Assembly (NCBI GenBank): GCA_963971285.1
Contig: OZ020246.1
Span: forward strand, 9,779,217-9,843,216
Source: Astropecten irregularis
Taxonomy: Eukaryota; Echinodermata; Asteroidea; Paxillosida; Astropectinidae
Direction of reading: 5' to 3'
Length of the DNA stretch: 64,000 bases
Shown here in pieces: positions 23,209 to 34,329 of the stretch. The translations under genes and the position numbers were made by a program. Position 1 is the first letter of the stretch. Each line of letters opens with the position of its first letter. Below the pieces are notes generated by a model, which saw nothing but the letters and a program-made list of their open reading frames with translations, had not been told where the DNA came from and ran no database searches.

Positions 23209-23748
23209 CTTATAATCATAGTCATTAAGTAATACATGTAGGTTTTGCGATAACACCATATGTGACACATTTTGATCTCTCTTATTTATGGAGTGGTTCT
23301 GAATATAGCCCGTTATCTCTTCTTGGTCATTTTATAATTGACTAGAAAAGTAGAAAAGTATCATGCAGAGTTCACAGAAAGCCCTCGATGTAAATGAAAG
23401 AGTGAGCCCTCTAGTGGTGATCAGCATGGACCATGGGATAAACCAACAGGATTGTCTTCAACCATAATTACACAAGACTAGAAATCTAGACAAAATGGAA
23501 GAATATAAACCTTTATGTCACCAACGACTTTTCAAAAATGTTCAAAGTAAGCAGCTTTCCTGTACGGGTCAAAGCTAGGCTACGTAAGAAAACTGGTTCA
23601 TTTAACACACTGACTTCCGAGTAAGATTTCAAGTAGTACTGAAGACTGAACTGCTACTATAGTAAATATAATTGAACGGTTTTGTGTTATAAATCAAATA
23701 CACTGGCATCACTGAACATGCAACCAATTTGGCTGCTAACGGTGTCAA

Positions 23749-24103
23749 AGGTACTATCATACTTTGGTAGCATACCGAAACAGATTTCTTCACAGATTTA
23801 CCTATAACTTGCAGCGTTTAAAGACGGTGATGGTAGAAACATACCATTCAAACTTTTCTGCCTGAAATGCTGTATTTATCCAGAAAAGAGTAAAATCAGT
23901 GAACAAAATTATATTTCATCTTTTAAAGAAAAACTAAAAAAGAGAAGACTTAAGACATACTGTGGCCATTTTTCACTGTTTTCTCAAAAAGTGAGCACCG
24001 TATGGGACTGAAATTTTCACAGATGACTGTTGCTGTATCTTCCTTGATATTTTTGCCCATGAATCTGTATTTCTTTGGCAAAAACCAAAGTTTGATATTA
24101 CCT
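23749..24103. mobile_element. TTAA-flanked MITE, family A
   Basis: It starts AGGTACTATCATACTTTGGT. The right flank is TTAA (24104-24107); the left flank is TCAA, a one-base decay. The interior matches 21554-21852, including the GAGCACCGTATGGGACTGAA block. Confidence 0.82.
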
Positions 24104-24328
24104 TTAAGGACAAGCATTTAAAAATTAAATGTATGCATACTTCAGCACAGACACACCAATTAAGTACACATTGTGTACAAAGTTTGGATAAATGTGAATA
24201 TTATCTTAAATTAAGTTTGGAACGGCACTTTTCGGCAGTCAGTGTGATAAAACCTGTAAACATGGTAAACAACATTTATAAGATAAGCAAACAGGAAGAA
24301 TATTCATGGAATAACTCCTAACATTCAT

Positions 24329-25079
24329 CATGGAGCTAGGAAGAGAAGGAGTGAGAACCAAGGCACTTCAATTGTGCAATGATCGCCGCCGCATGCAATT
24401 TTCAACAGCAGGCTTTGTGTAAAATAGTAGTTATTGCGGTAGTCTGGCTGTGGAAAGGTCTAATTTCCTTGCGCGTGTAATATACAAACGTAGTGGACTC
24501 AACATGGCCAAAATGAAAAACTGACCGGACTTTTCACTAACTGGCCATAGCTGGCTAGGCATTTGTCATATTCACACATGTACCATATTTTCTGTCAGGA
24601 CATTATCTACAATTTAGGCTGACTCCTCACCGTAGAAAATCTCGGGTCAAGCCGCATAACGAAAAATGAAATTACCCTAAGTTAAGCATAATTGGTTTTC
24701 GATAAATGTAAAAAAAAGACTACAAATTGCCGTTAAATGCCCGATTTCGACGGACGACGCACTGATCGAAACATAATTTTCTTGCGCATCTTTCGGTTTG
24801 CCATGTAAGCATGCAGGGGCTTTCAGTATCAACTGCGCTTACCATTTATATTTGTTTAGTTTGTTTTGTTACTCCAATTTGCAATTTCAGTTATGAACCA
24901 TTTTTGGGGTTACCAGGGAATTCCGGCGACCATCATATGATAAAAGGATCGACTGTGGTTGTGTTATGTAACAGGCGCGTGGCCGGCCGCAGTGCTTTTC
25001 CAATGGGGCTTAATTGGGCGATTAGTGATTGGATTAGTGATAGGTTGCAGTTCGAACTCCTTCTCTTCCTAGCTCCATG
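24329..25079. mobile_element. 751-bp TIR element with 7-bp TSD
   Basis: ATGGAGCTAGGAAGAGAAGG and following bases form a perfect inverted repeat of about 23 bp at the two ends. CATTCAT is duplicated at 24322-24328 and 25080-25086, with an eighth base differing (A/G). The interior has moderate GC patches (GATCGCCGCCGC, GGCCGGCCGC) but no transposase. A 118-codon frame starting at 24811 runs out of the right end and looks accidental. Probably a non-autonomous hAT- or P-like element. Confidence 0.82.
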
Positions 25080-25377
25080 CATTCATGCAGATAAAAAAGA
25101 TAACTATGGCAGAAACATCCAATTGAAAAACTCCCAGATCAGAATTGTATTCTCTAAATGTCTTTAAACTTGATGGACTGAGCTGAAACGTTGTTGAATC
25201 AGACAAAGTGTGGCTGCTGTTCTGTGACTTTAAAGCAATCACGTATAGTCCCTAAACTCTTTGAAACCTAATGAAGAAAGTGCACACTCAATCTACAGCG
25301 TATCTTTCAGTATTGATACCAACCTCTGTGTATCAATTTCATTTCATTTGCTCAGAAGCTAATTAGTATTAATTTGA

Positions 25378-25510
25378 TTTGAAAAGTGAACAAAGAAAAA
25401 TTGACTGGAGCGGGATTCGAACCGGTGACCTCCTGAATACCGTACAGGCGCTCTACCAACTGAGCCATCCAGCCCTACGTTGGTGGTGACCCCAATAGTC
25501 AACCATCTTT
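25378..25510 (-). mobile_element. tRNA-derived SINE, copy 2
   Basis: On the minus strand it carries ATGGCTCAGTTGGTAGAGCG and GGTTCGAATCCC (complement of 25412-25423). Both flanks match copy 1 (GAAAAGTGAACAAAG and GTTGGTGGTGACCCCAATAG). This copy better preserves the stem CCTG/CAGG in the anticodon arm. Confidence 0.82.
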
Positions 25511-25659
25511 GTTCGTTTGGCAGTCAGAAGCCATGAAACCATGCACACACCGCCACACCCCAGGGATCGTTTCAATGATACACGCAACAATGCTGCAACC
25601 TGGGAACGGTACATGGGGGATCACTCAAAGAGGATACGGCTTTTTAATTAATATATTCG

Positions 25660-25683
25660 TGAAATAACCATATGGTTATTTCA
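25660..25683. repeat. Perfect 24-bp palindrome
   Basis: The half-site TGAAATAACCAT is followed directly by its exact reverse complement, with no spacer. Confidence 0.85.
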
Positions 25684-26380
25684 GGAATAGTATTAATTTG
25701 ATAATTGACTGCATTGCTTTCCACAGTGCAACAAAATCCACACTGGCATTTTCATTGAGAATATCTCTCAATAGATATGGTTATGACAGTCAATACAATG
25801 AATATCGGAGAAATGACCAAAATTGAAAAACTGTTTTCGGAAAATCCTCAAACAGGCAGGAGACGAGACATCCGTTGAATTTTGCAAGAAATGAAACAAT
25901 CTCTACAGCAGTTGAGATTGTCAAACTTGCCAAAACCATGGCAACCACGGTTGCTATGGTTATCAGATGAAGTATGGTAGACTAGCCAAGGGAGAATGGG
26001 CACCTAGGAGCATGAGGCTTAGAATAAAGAGGATGGGAAGGTGGATCAAAGTGACAGAATTTACTGCAAACCAGACAAGGGACATTTTGAAGCAGGACTT
26101 TCATGAAAGGAAAAATCTGATGTTACGATCAGAACTGCGATGACAATTAAGAAAAAGAGGAAGAATCAGGTATGATGCCATCTCATTCAAGCTGATGATG
26201 TAAAGAACAGGAAAGGAGTAAATAAGATGTGCTTATCCAGCCTCTGTGCTTGCTTATGAACTCTCTACCCTCACAGGCACCCTATTACTCCTGGGTGATG
26301 AAGAGGAGGAATGTGTGGCGAAGCATCTTGCCTGAGGATGCTAGCACCACCGACAGGACTTGGACCCACACTCTGTAGAG
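25684..26380. other. Spacer without supported gene
   Basis: Only short open frames are seen, with no recognised domain or element. Confidence 0.45.
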
Positions 26381-26389
26381 TGATAACAA

Positions 26390-27330
26390 GAACTTGCGTA
26401 CACCACACCAAACCAGTGGGTCATTCTACAAGCATGATGTAGTACATGTATGAAGATGCCATAAGATCTGGAGGTCCCCTCACAAGTGAACGAGACCTCA
26501 AAATCTTGCGATCTTCATCAAGTCAAGGCTTATGACTGAGCCATAGCCATTGCCATTCCTCCCTGTAAACAGTAACTGATCATCTCAGCGGTTAACAGGT
26601 CAACTTGCTTCCTAGCCAACTTGCCCCTTACCAACTCGCCTCCTGACCGACTCGCTGGAAGGCTGACTAAGTAAGTGGTGATTCGGTCAGGAGGTGAGTT
26701 GGCAAGGGGGCGAGTTGACCTGTAATCTTCTCACCGATGATGGGGACAGTAACGGGCTCGGAGGTGACACGTAAACAACGGACTGCACATAAGGGAAGAG
26801 TTGTGGGGCTGAAGACTTCTCTTGAGGGCAAATCAGCTTGTTAGCCCCTTCGTCCCAGTGTGTCACACCACACCAGACCAGTGGGCCATGCATGATGTAG
26901 ACATTTGGAGGTCCAACATGAGAACTGGCAATAAACATGTGACAAAGCATCTTGCCTAAGGACACAAGGCTATGGCTTGACTCGGACCCTCAATCTGTAG
27001 ATTGACCACAAGATCCTGCGTGTCACACCACACCAGACCAATGGGCCATGCATGATGATGTAGTATGACATTTGGAGGTCTAACATGAGAATTAACTGGC
27101 AATATGTGACAAAGCATCTTGCCTAAGGACACAAGGCTATGGCTTGACTCGGACGCACAATCTGTAGATTGACCACAAGATCTTGCGTGTCACACCACAC
27201 CAGACCAGTGGGCCATGCATGATGTAGTATGACATTTGAAAGGGCCAACATGAGATGCCATAAGATGTACCCTCACACCTGGATGGGATCTCAATATCTT
27301 CATCCACGGTCAAGGCTTATATGACTGAGC
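26390..27330. repeat. Degenerate tandem repeat, unit about 165 bp
   Basis: The block CACACCACACCAGACCAGTG recurs near 26867, 27028 and 27193, with an older version near 26400. Each is followed by GGGCCATGCATGATGTAG or a variant, and by GACATTTGGAGGTC. TGACAAAGCATCTTGCCTAA recurs in three units. The foldback at 26595-26723 lies within this region. Confidence 0.82.
26595..26723. mobile_element. Short foldback element built from CAACTTGCC subrepeats
   Basis: ACAGGTCAACTTGC at the left pairs with GCGAGTTGACCTGT at the right, and CTCCTGACCGA near the centre pairs with TCGGTCAGGAG. Arms of about 50-60 bp contain repeats of the form CCAACTTGCC or CCAACTCGCC. The plan resembles the larger foldback at 36228-36933. 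No TSD is clear. Confidence 0.7.
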
Positions 27331-27615
27331 CATAACAAATGTGCCTTCTCCTGCAGTGAGCAGACTGCAGTTCACAGACAATGCCTGGGACAGACAAGTT
27401 GTCAACTTGAAACCATGCACAAGTGACCTACATGTGTACATGTAAGTGCCCGTGCTTTGCCAGGGAAATGACGTACAGTATGCAAAATTGAGGAGACATT
27501 GTGTAGACAGAAGCGACAGTGACCAAAAGAAGACTTAATTTGACAACCTGACATCTAAGTCGGTCTCCAGTCCACTACCTGTTGACGTGCCTGAGTGTCA
27601 TGTTCAAGTCTTTGA

Positions 27616-27852
27616 GTAAGTGGAGAAAGATTCCAGTGCTGGAGGACTCATGGTGCCAATTTTGAAGGCCTCAGCTACTCGGACTCGGACAGTAAGGACC
27701 CGGACCCGGACCCGGACCCGGACTCGAACTCGGAAGGAAAGGCATCGACTATAGCACTGAAAGATTCTCTGCCTTCCACAGACAGCCCGAATGTCCACTC
27801 ATGGTGTGTTGATTTGGACAGGCAAGATAGAAAGATGTACTGTTCCACTTGG
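27616..27852 (+). other. Weak coding-like open segment with DPDP repeat
   Basis: A 79-codon segment open between stops encodes an acidic stretch: GLSYSDSDSKDPDPDPDPDS followed by NSEGKASTIALKDSLPSTDS. The DP run comes from a GGACCC hexamer repeat. The composition is protein-like, but no Met start, convincing acceptor or homologue is recognised. It may be an exon remnant or chance. Confidence 0.22.
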
Positions 27853-27875
27853 TGATTGAACAGATGCTACAGTAA

Positions 27876-28068
27876 TTGCATGATGCCACCCAGAAAGGAG
27901 TACATCTTCAGAAATTTGTTACACTCGAGAAAGAAATGGCCAAAGAAACAGAGGAAGGCCTAGACTTGAAGATGGACAGTACTGTCTCTGTATCTAGACA
28001 GCTGTCAGACCAAAGCACAGATCAGGGGTGCTTAGAGGACAATGACTGGAGGGTCCGTAAATACTCAG
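27876..28068 (+). other. Weak candidate exon ending at GTGAGT donor
   Basis: An acidic, charged frame (for example LEKEMAKETEEGLDLKMDS) runs to SDQSTDQGCLEDNDWRVRK and then to TCAGAT with GTGAGT at 28069. An in-frame TAA lies directly upstream, so it would need an internal start near 27933 or a frame change. It is adjacent to the acidic segment at 27616-27852 but in a different frame. Together they may be a decayed gene. Confidence 0.22.
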
Positions 28069-28084
28069 ATGTGAGTTAGAAAGA

Positions 28085-28990
28085 ATGATAGAGACAATGA
28101 ATCAATAATCATTGCACCATCTACATATATCTCTACGCCTCTTCAGTATTTGCTTAAATCAAAGGTCAAGGACTGAAAGAAGATTTTTACAAAGTGGAAC
28201 TGAAAAAAGGGAAAGTGACATTCCTCATTTAGGAAACAGATCATCTGATTAAGAACAACAACCCTCATTCACACTAATCCTTAAACCCACATGCATACAG
28301 AATTTTACCAAACATGGTTTTTTCTGTGATAAGTGGTATCCTGCATAACACAATACACCACAGTGTGGTTTGTGTAGCAATGCGTGGTTTATGATCCAAT
28401 CCCTCTGTGGAGACTGTGGTAATGTGGTAAGCAGCTCTTGTTTTGTTAAAATCAGAATCTTGTATTAGGGGAATGGAAGTAACATATTCTGAAATGAAAA
28501 ATTATGCCAGGGCACAGAACACAGCAATCACACTTTGTCCCGATCCAAACATGTACATGAAACAACACGCTAGTAAAAGTTAGCACTCACTCAACCGTCT
28601 GAGTGACAAAAAACTTGCAAAAATGGGAAGAAAAGATACAATTGTGTCTACATGGAAACTCAAGCAATACTTCCCAAAATGTACCGGGTAATTAGCGATT
28701 TGCATCAAAAATGTCTCAACTGGAAGTTTCTGCCATTGTCATCTTTATGCTATTAAACTCTGATGTAAATTGTTCAACTTCAAACATTCCACATCATACA
28801 TCATACCAAATACATGATTAACAATTCCTTCAACCGCATGTACAATGGGAGACTTTTGACTAACCATTGTTAATCTCAAGAGGGCGCACATTACCAGATT
28901 CGGGAAAAGCGTGTCGATTTTGTTGTCATTGCTTTTGTGCACGAATATTCGTCGTAAACACAACCGGCATAAAATATTGCATGGCAATGC
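28085..28990. other. Spacer
   Basis: No feature is supported apart from an isolated AGAGGGCGC at about 28871. Confidence 0.45.
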
Positions 28991-29002
28991 TTGGTATACA
29001 TA

Positions 29003-29202
29003 ATGTTCTGTGCAGTGCCCGGTTGTGGTGGCAGGGGAGGACATGAGTAAATTCACCAAGAACAAAACAAATGCAGAATCTGTGGAGATTGGCCATCAAA
29101 AGGGCAAGTTACAAACTATCATGGTGGCCCATGGTAAACAGCATAGTGTTTTGTGCACAGGGTTTTTACTTTGGCAAGCGAGCCTACCACATTATTCCTC
29201 GC
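29003..29202 (+). pseudogene. Broken THAP-like zinc-finger domain
   Basis: THAP domains are C2CH zinc-binding DNA-binding folds found in animal regulators and P-element-type transposases. An ATG at 29003 opens MFCAVPGCGGRGGHE, giving C-x4-C as at a THAP N-terminus, then hits TAA. One frame over, the text continues VNSPRTKQMQNLWRLAIKRA and ends NSIVFCAQGFYFGKRAYH. This reproduces the usual order: Pro-containing loop, Trp helix with a basic tail, then Cys-x2-His-Phe. Damage is clear: a stop with frameshift near 29048, and Gly where the final zinc-binding His is expected. An exon boundary near 29048 could restore the frame, but I see no good splice pair. Family assignment is by pattern only. Confidence 0.5.
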
Positions 29203-29935
29203 CAAACATAAGAATTTCACCTCATTTTGAGTTTCTGGCATTAAAATTGGGGCGTTTAGATGTGAATCTAAACATTTATTGTAAATGGCCTGATTTTAAT
29301 GTTAACAGTATTTTTCCATGTCTTTTGGAAAGTTTTTGGACAACCACCGTACTTAAAAGGGGAATACAAAATCGGAAAAAAAACTCAGAAAATCTCCTAT
29401 ATTTTTCCACACAGCCTGTGAGGAATAAATATCCAAAATCCAAAACAAAAAAATCTGAAATCAGATACAAATCTGAGAAATCTCATCCCTGAGTTTGCTG
29501 CCCTCTATTAAAAAATAACAGTCCTCTCCAAAAGTCTCCCATTGGCTTAACATTACACATATTCAAATTGGCAATTAAAATATGCAAGAAGAAGAAAAAC
29601 AACAACAAAAACAACAACAAATCTAAGAAATGATAAGGGAGCAGCAGTATAATAATTTGAACAATAAATAGCAACAGATCTGAACTGACTTTCGTCACAC
29701 AAGCACTACATGTATCTGTTTATATTTACCAATCCGGGAAACTAAATCCATCTTGACGACGAATGGTCATCGATCCTGAGCTGCAGCTGTGATCAAGTTC
29801 TTGGACTTGGCATTTGATCAAAGTCTGTTTGTTTTTTCACTGACTGGAAAGAATGCCGGCATTCAAGTTCCTCCGGAGAAAGCAGAGATGAAACTTTGCC
29901 TTCACAACAAAGTCCAGTCAGAGAATGTGTGACAG
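29203..29935. other. Spacer downstream of the THAP-like remnant
   Basis: No continuation of a coding region is recognised. A low-complexity AACAAC run lies at about 29600. Confidence 0.4.
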
Positions 29936-29939
29936 AGCT

Positions 29940-31375
29940 GGTAGCTCGTCAGCGACAGGGGTATAACCGGGGTTGATGGGTGAGGGCTGGGTCTACACAG
30001 CCCACAGAGGTAAGCTGTTCTCTCTGGTCTCAATATGACTCCACAGGGTGTCAAGTCAGGAAACTTACGACGGTGCTGGTAGCTAGTCAGTGACAGCAGT
30101 AACCAGGGTTGATGGGAGGGCTGGGTCTACCAGGCCCACAGAGGTAAGCTTGTCATCTCTGGTCTCAATATGACTCCACAGTGGTGTCCAGTTGAGGAAC
30201 TTGTGACAGTGCTGGTACTTGGTCAGCGACAGCAGTAACTGGTTGATGGGGATGGCTGGGTCTACAAGGCCCACAGAGGTAAGCCGCCATCTCTGGTCTC
30301 AATATGACTCCACAGTGGTGTCCAGTTGAGGAACTTGTGACGGAGCTGGTACTTGGTCAGCGACAGCAGTAACTGGTTGATGGGGATGGCTGGGTCTACC
30401 AGGCCCACAGAGGTAAGCTGCCATCTCTGGTCTCAATATGAATCCACAGTGGTGTCCAGTTGAGGAACTTGTGACAGTGCTGGTACTTGGTCAGCGACAG
30501 CAGTAACTGGTTGATGGGGATGGCTGGGTCTACACAGCCCACAGAGGTAAGCCGCCATCTCTGGTCTCAATATGACTCCACAGTGGTGTCCAGTTGAGGA
30601 ACTTGTGACAGTGCTGGTACTTGGTCAGCGACAGCAGTAACTGGTTGATGGGGATGGCTGGGTCTACAAGGCCCACAGAGGTAAGCCGCCATCTCTGGTC
30701 TCAATATGACTCCACAGTGGTGTCCAGTTGAGGAACTTGTGACGGAGCTGGTACTTGGTCAGCGACAGCAGTAACTGGTTGATGGGGATGGCTGGGTCTA
30801 CCAGGCCCACAGAGGTAAGCTGCCATCTCTGGTCTCAATATGAATCCACAGTGGTGTCCAGTTGAGGAACTTGTGACAGTGCTGGTACTTGGTCAGCGAC
30901 AGCAGTAACTGGTTGATGGGGATGGCTGGGTCTACACAGCCCACAGAGGTAAGCCGCCATCTCTGGTCTCAATATGACTCCACAGTGGTGTCCAGTTGAG
31001 GAACTTGTGACGGAGCTGGTACTTGGTCAGCGACAGCAGTAACTGGTTGATGGGGATGGCTGGGTCTACCAGGCCCACAGAGGTAAGCTGCCATCTCTGG
31101 TCTCAATATGAATCCACAGTGGTGTCCAGTTGAGGAACTTGTGACAGTGCTGGTACTTGGTCAGCGACAGCAGTAACTGGTTGATGGGGATGGCTGGGTC
31201 TACACAGCCCACAGAGGTAAGCTGTCCTCTCTGGTCTCAATATGACTCCACAGTGGTGTCCAGTCAAGGAACTTGTGACGGAGCTGGTACTTGGTCAGTG
31301 ACAGCAGTAACTGGTTGATGGGGATGGCTGGGTCTACAAGGCCCACAGAGGTACATGTAAGCTGTCATCTCTTGT
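29940..31375. repeat. 134-bp tandem array with higher-order pattern
   Basis: Successive CAGTGGTGTCCAGTTGAGG starts at 30179, 30313 and 30447 give a 134-bp period over roughly ten units. Each unit contains CAGAGGTAAGC, a 5' splice-site match, and ends TCCACAG. Variants (ACGGAGCTGG or ACAGTGCTGG; CCAGGCCC, ACAGCCC or AAGGCCC) recur in fixed order at about 402 bp, then at 268 bp, showing multi-unit amplification. The minus-strand frame (SVGLVDPAIPINQLLLSLTK) is broken in most units because 134 is not a multiple of three. Confidence 0.9.
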
Positions 31376-32155
31376 CTCAATATGCCTCTACCGTGGTACT
31401 TGGACAAAGGGTACATGTATATCTTCATGATTTGCTAGAATCAAAGCAAGTTCCACTCCAGTCAGGGTCGGGAAAGCCATACAGATTGATGTGTATTGAT
31501 AGTTGGACCTGTCGCAAGGTATTCCTGTGTGTCAATGACCAATGATTGTCCTCAAAGCCTTGAATCTTTTACTGTCATTCCATGGTCAAAGAAAGGGTAG
31601 GAAGCATGGCTTTTTGAGATCGCAGAATCTTTCATCGTCGAGACCTGAAAGAATGGACAAGACAAAGAAACACAGGTTTGAATAACCCACATGCCATTTT
31701 TCCAACTACACACTATGTAGACAATAAGCAAACAACATGCAGAATGTACAGTACATGTAGAATACACACCAATGCAATAGAAAAGTGAGATCATGTCACA
31801 ATTCAAGTTCCTCAAACAAAAGAATACAGATTTATGGAACATATTACTGTGAGAAAGAATTCACAACATAACAGCATTTTCATCATTTCTATTTCAAATG
31901 GATGGAGAGAGACTACTCCATGACTAAGAAACTGCAATAGTAGTTTGTACACAAACAGCAATCTTGACATTTATTAACCGTTTCCAGTATGAACAATTTT
32001 CCAGTGTGAAAATATTCAAAGGTTACAAAACACTGATATATGCAATGAAGATAAGAATAGAACAAAAAAGAGGGACAAAGCGAGACAATAATGGACATTC
32101 AAGTTTTTCCAGTAATATCATTATGGGAAGTGTGAGCCGGCAGTGCAGTATTTGC
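31376..32155. other. Spacer
   Basis: Short open frames only; no recognised element. Confidence 0.45.
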
Positions 32156-32163
32156 TGTTAAAC

Positions 32164-32523
32164 TAAGGTGACCACACGTCCCTGATTTCTGGGGACAGTC
32201 CCCGATTTGACAGTGCCGTCCCCGATGAAAAATTGTCCCCGAAAAAGTCCCCAATTCGATGAAATGCCGCCAAAAATTCTAATTGTCCTAAAAAAAAAAC
32301 TGAATGAAGTGTATGGTCACTTTATTCAGAGAAGTATGCGAAGACAACCGCCTAAGACATGTAAGTATGTAACCCACTCATGTCAACTGGACAAGATGTC
32401 CATAGATGCCACCATTTTGCATGTAGGCACCATCTGGATTCAATTTTTTTTTCAAAATTATACCCCTCCCCCAGGACACGGATCACTGTCCCCGGATCAT
32501 CTCAACAAAATATGGTCACCTTA
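32164..32523. mobile_element. Non-autonomous hAT-like element with 8-bp TSD
   Basis: Inverted ends TAAGGTGACCA, followed on both sides by a GGGGACAGT-type subterminal motif. The octamer TGTTAAAC is perfectly duplicated at 32156-32163 and 32524-32531. Multiple GTCCCC or GGGGAC subrepeats lie near both ends. 360 bp, no coding capacity. Confidence 0.9.
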
Positions 32524-32531
32524 TGTTAAAC

Positions 32532-32990
32532 ATGTACACAATGTATGGTTATTATTGAGAATGCAAACACTGGTGAATAGTTACAGTAATTCCAAGTCAA
32601 GATAAATGTCACTGAATCTGGATAATGGACCCTTCCGGCCTGTCAATCAAACAGCCACATTGACCAATCAGGTGACCACGAAAGCCTTGAAAAACACACA
32701 TGTGGGCAGGGCTTATAAGCAAAGCCAGAAAGGTCCATTAGTTATAAGTGCAAAATACTTCAGTGCAGATTCAAATGCAAACTGGATGAAACAATATGAA
32801 TAGAATTACCTGGAGAAATGAACAAGATGAGGAGAAGACACGCCAAGCAGTTACCGGTAACTCTCATGTGATGGCTCCCTTCGTATAAACCTACAGATAT
32901 ACAGATTAATATGAAAACAAGAACTACAGATGAACATTAATTCACAAAGATTACTGAATGAGACAAAGAAATAGTGAATAAGACAAACTG
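32532..32990. other. Spacer
   Basis: No feature recognised. Confidence 0.4.
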
Positions 32991-32997
32991 CAGTCTA

Positions 32998-33318
32998 CAG
33001 GCCTTTTCACACGGTCTCCTTTTAGATCCATGTTGCTACCAATCCGGATCCACCCTGGATCAGGCCGACAAGTTTTTGAACAGGATCAAAGAGACGCAAT
33101 GTTCACACTGCGTTTTTGGTGAACCGGCTCTTACGACACAGATCACGGTTGAGATTTTCAACCCTGGTACTAATACCAGGATTGATTTCAATCCGATTAG
33201 GCCGTCCTACCCGGGTCGGCTCGGGGTTGAAACTTTTCAAGTGTGAAAAGGGATGAAAACAAATCTCGGGGTTCGGTCCGGTTCCAACCCCGAGATTTTG
33301 GATAGTGTGAAAAGCCCT
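32998..33318. mobile_element. 321-bp MITE ending in CTTTTCACAC
   Basis: The left end CAGGCCTTTTCACAC and the right end GTGTGAAAAGCCCT form imperfect inverted repeats, and TA lies on both sides (32996-32997 and 33319-33320). The interior is GC-richer, with GGATC and ACCCCGAG motifs repeated in both orientations. It sits 33 bp from the next MITE. Confidence 0.75.
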
Positions 33319-33351
33319 TATAGGTTCAATTAATCTAGTGGTATTGTTTAA

Positions 33352-33690
33352 AGGTAACACATGTACCATACTTTGGCTTTTATCAAAGAATACAGATTCA
33401 TGGGCAAAAATATCAAGACAGATACAGCAACAGTCATCTGTGAAAATTTCAGTCCCATACGATGCCCACTTTTTGAGAAAACAGTAAAAAAAAACAGCCA
33501 CAGTATTTCTTAAGTCTTTTCTCTTTCGGTTGTTGTTTTACTAATTTCTGGATAAATACACCATTTCAGGCGGAACAATTTTAACAGAATGTTTCTACCA
33601 GCATCATCTTCATACCCTGCAAGTTACATGTATATATGTAAATCTGTGAACAGTTCTGCTTTGATTTCTTAGCAAAGTATGATGCCACCT
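33352..33690. mobile_element. TTAA-flanked MITE, family A, inverted orientation
   Basis: TTAA lies at 33348-33351 and 33691-33694. The interior is the reverse complement of 21554-21852, including CAGTCCCATACGATGCCCAC. The left end is slightly altered by an insertion (GGTAACACATGTACCATAC). Confidence 0.85.
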
Positions 33691-33694
33691 TTAA

Positions 33695-34205
33695 AAAGAG
33701 TTTCATACCTGAGCCATGGATGAGGACAAACAGATGACAGGCCTGATGTTAGGACTCACGTGACAGCTCCACCATGTGACTCTACAGTGACCTACAGATA
33801 CAGAAATATGTAAACAGAAACAATTTGAATAAGTTAAACATGTCCTCAGCCTGGGGCTTCATATAACTGCTTATCACAAAAAATTGCTCAGCACAAAAAT
33901 AGCTTGCCCAATAAAACAAACCACCATTGGAAATTCCATTTGATATTCATGGTCAGCGAACAACTGCCAAAGAACAATTGCAAGTGATACACAACACACA
34001 GAAATTTGGTTGTTAATCCTGTTTTTACTAAGACAGAAATGTCATGCTTAGAAAATTGTTGTGCTAAGCAGCTCTATGAAATTGGCCCCTGGTATTGTAA
34101 ATACTTCTAATTAGTAGGAGGACCAACTTATTCTTCAAAAATCAGTGATCATGATATTTCCTTCAATGTGACACAGGCTACTGATTTCTAAATGCAACAT
34201 ATGCT
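33695..34205. other. Spacer
   Basis: No gene. The segment GCTTATCACAAAAAATTGCT near 33870 has a partly complementary segment near 34040, which hints at another old inverted element. Confidence 0.35.
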
Positions 34206-34209
34206 GTGC

Positions 34210-34326
34210 GTTCGTTTAGCTTCCACAAGTCGACACCAGTCAACCTCGTCCCCACCCTCTCTATTGTTTTGTGCAGTATGCACGACCATTCCCAGGTCAG
34301 GGCTGCCCCGTGGAAGCTAAACAAAC
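34210..34326. mobile_element. 117-bp TIR element
   Basis: GTTCGTTTAGCTTCCAC and, inverted at the right end, GTTTGTTTAGCTTCCAC differ by one base. The interior is C-rich with GGTC and GACC motifs. No clear TSD. Confidence 0.65.
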
Positions 34327-34329
34327 ACA

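Noticed and set aside
24811..25167. 118-codon frame as a transposase fragment
   Set aside because: It crosses the right end of the TIR element and its TSD, so it cannot be an element-encoded protein.
30083..30274. Minus-strand frame with VGLVDPAIPINQLLLSLTK as a gene
   Set aside because: The 134-bp unit breaks the frame in nearly all other units, and unit variants change residues freely.
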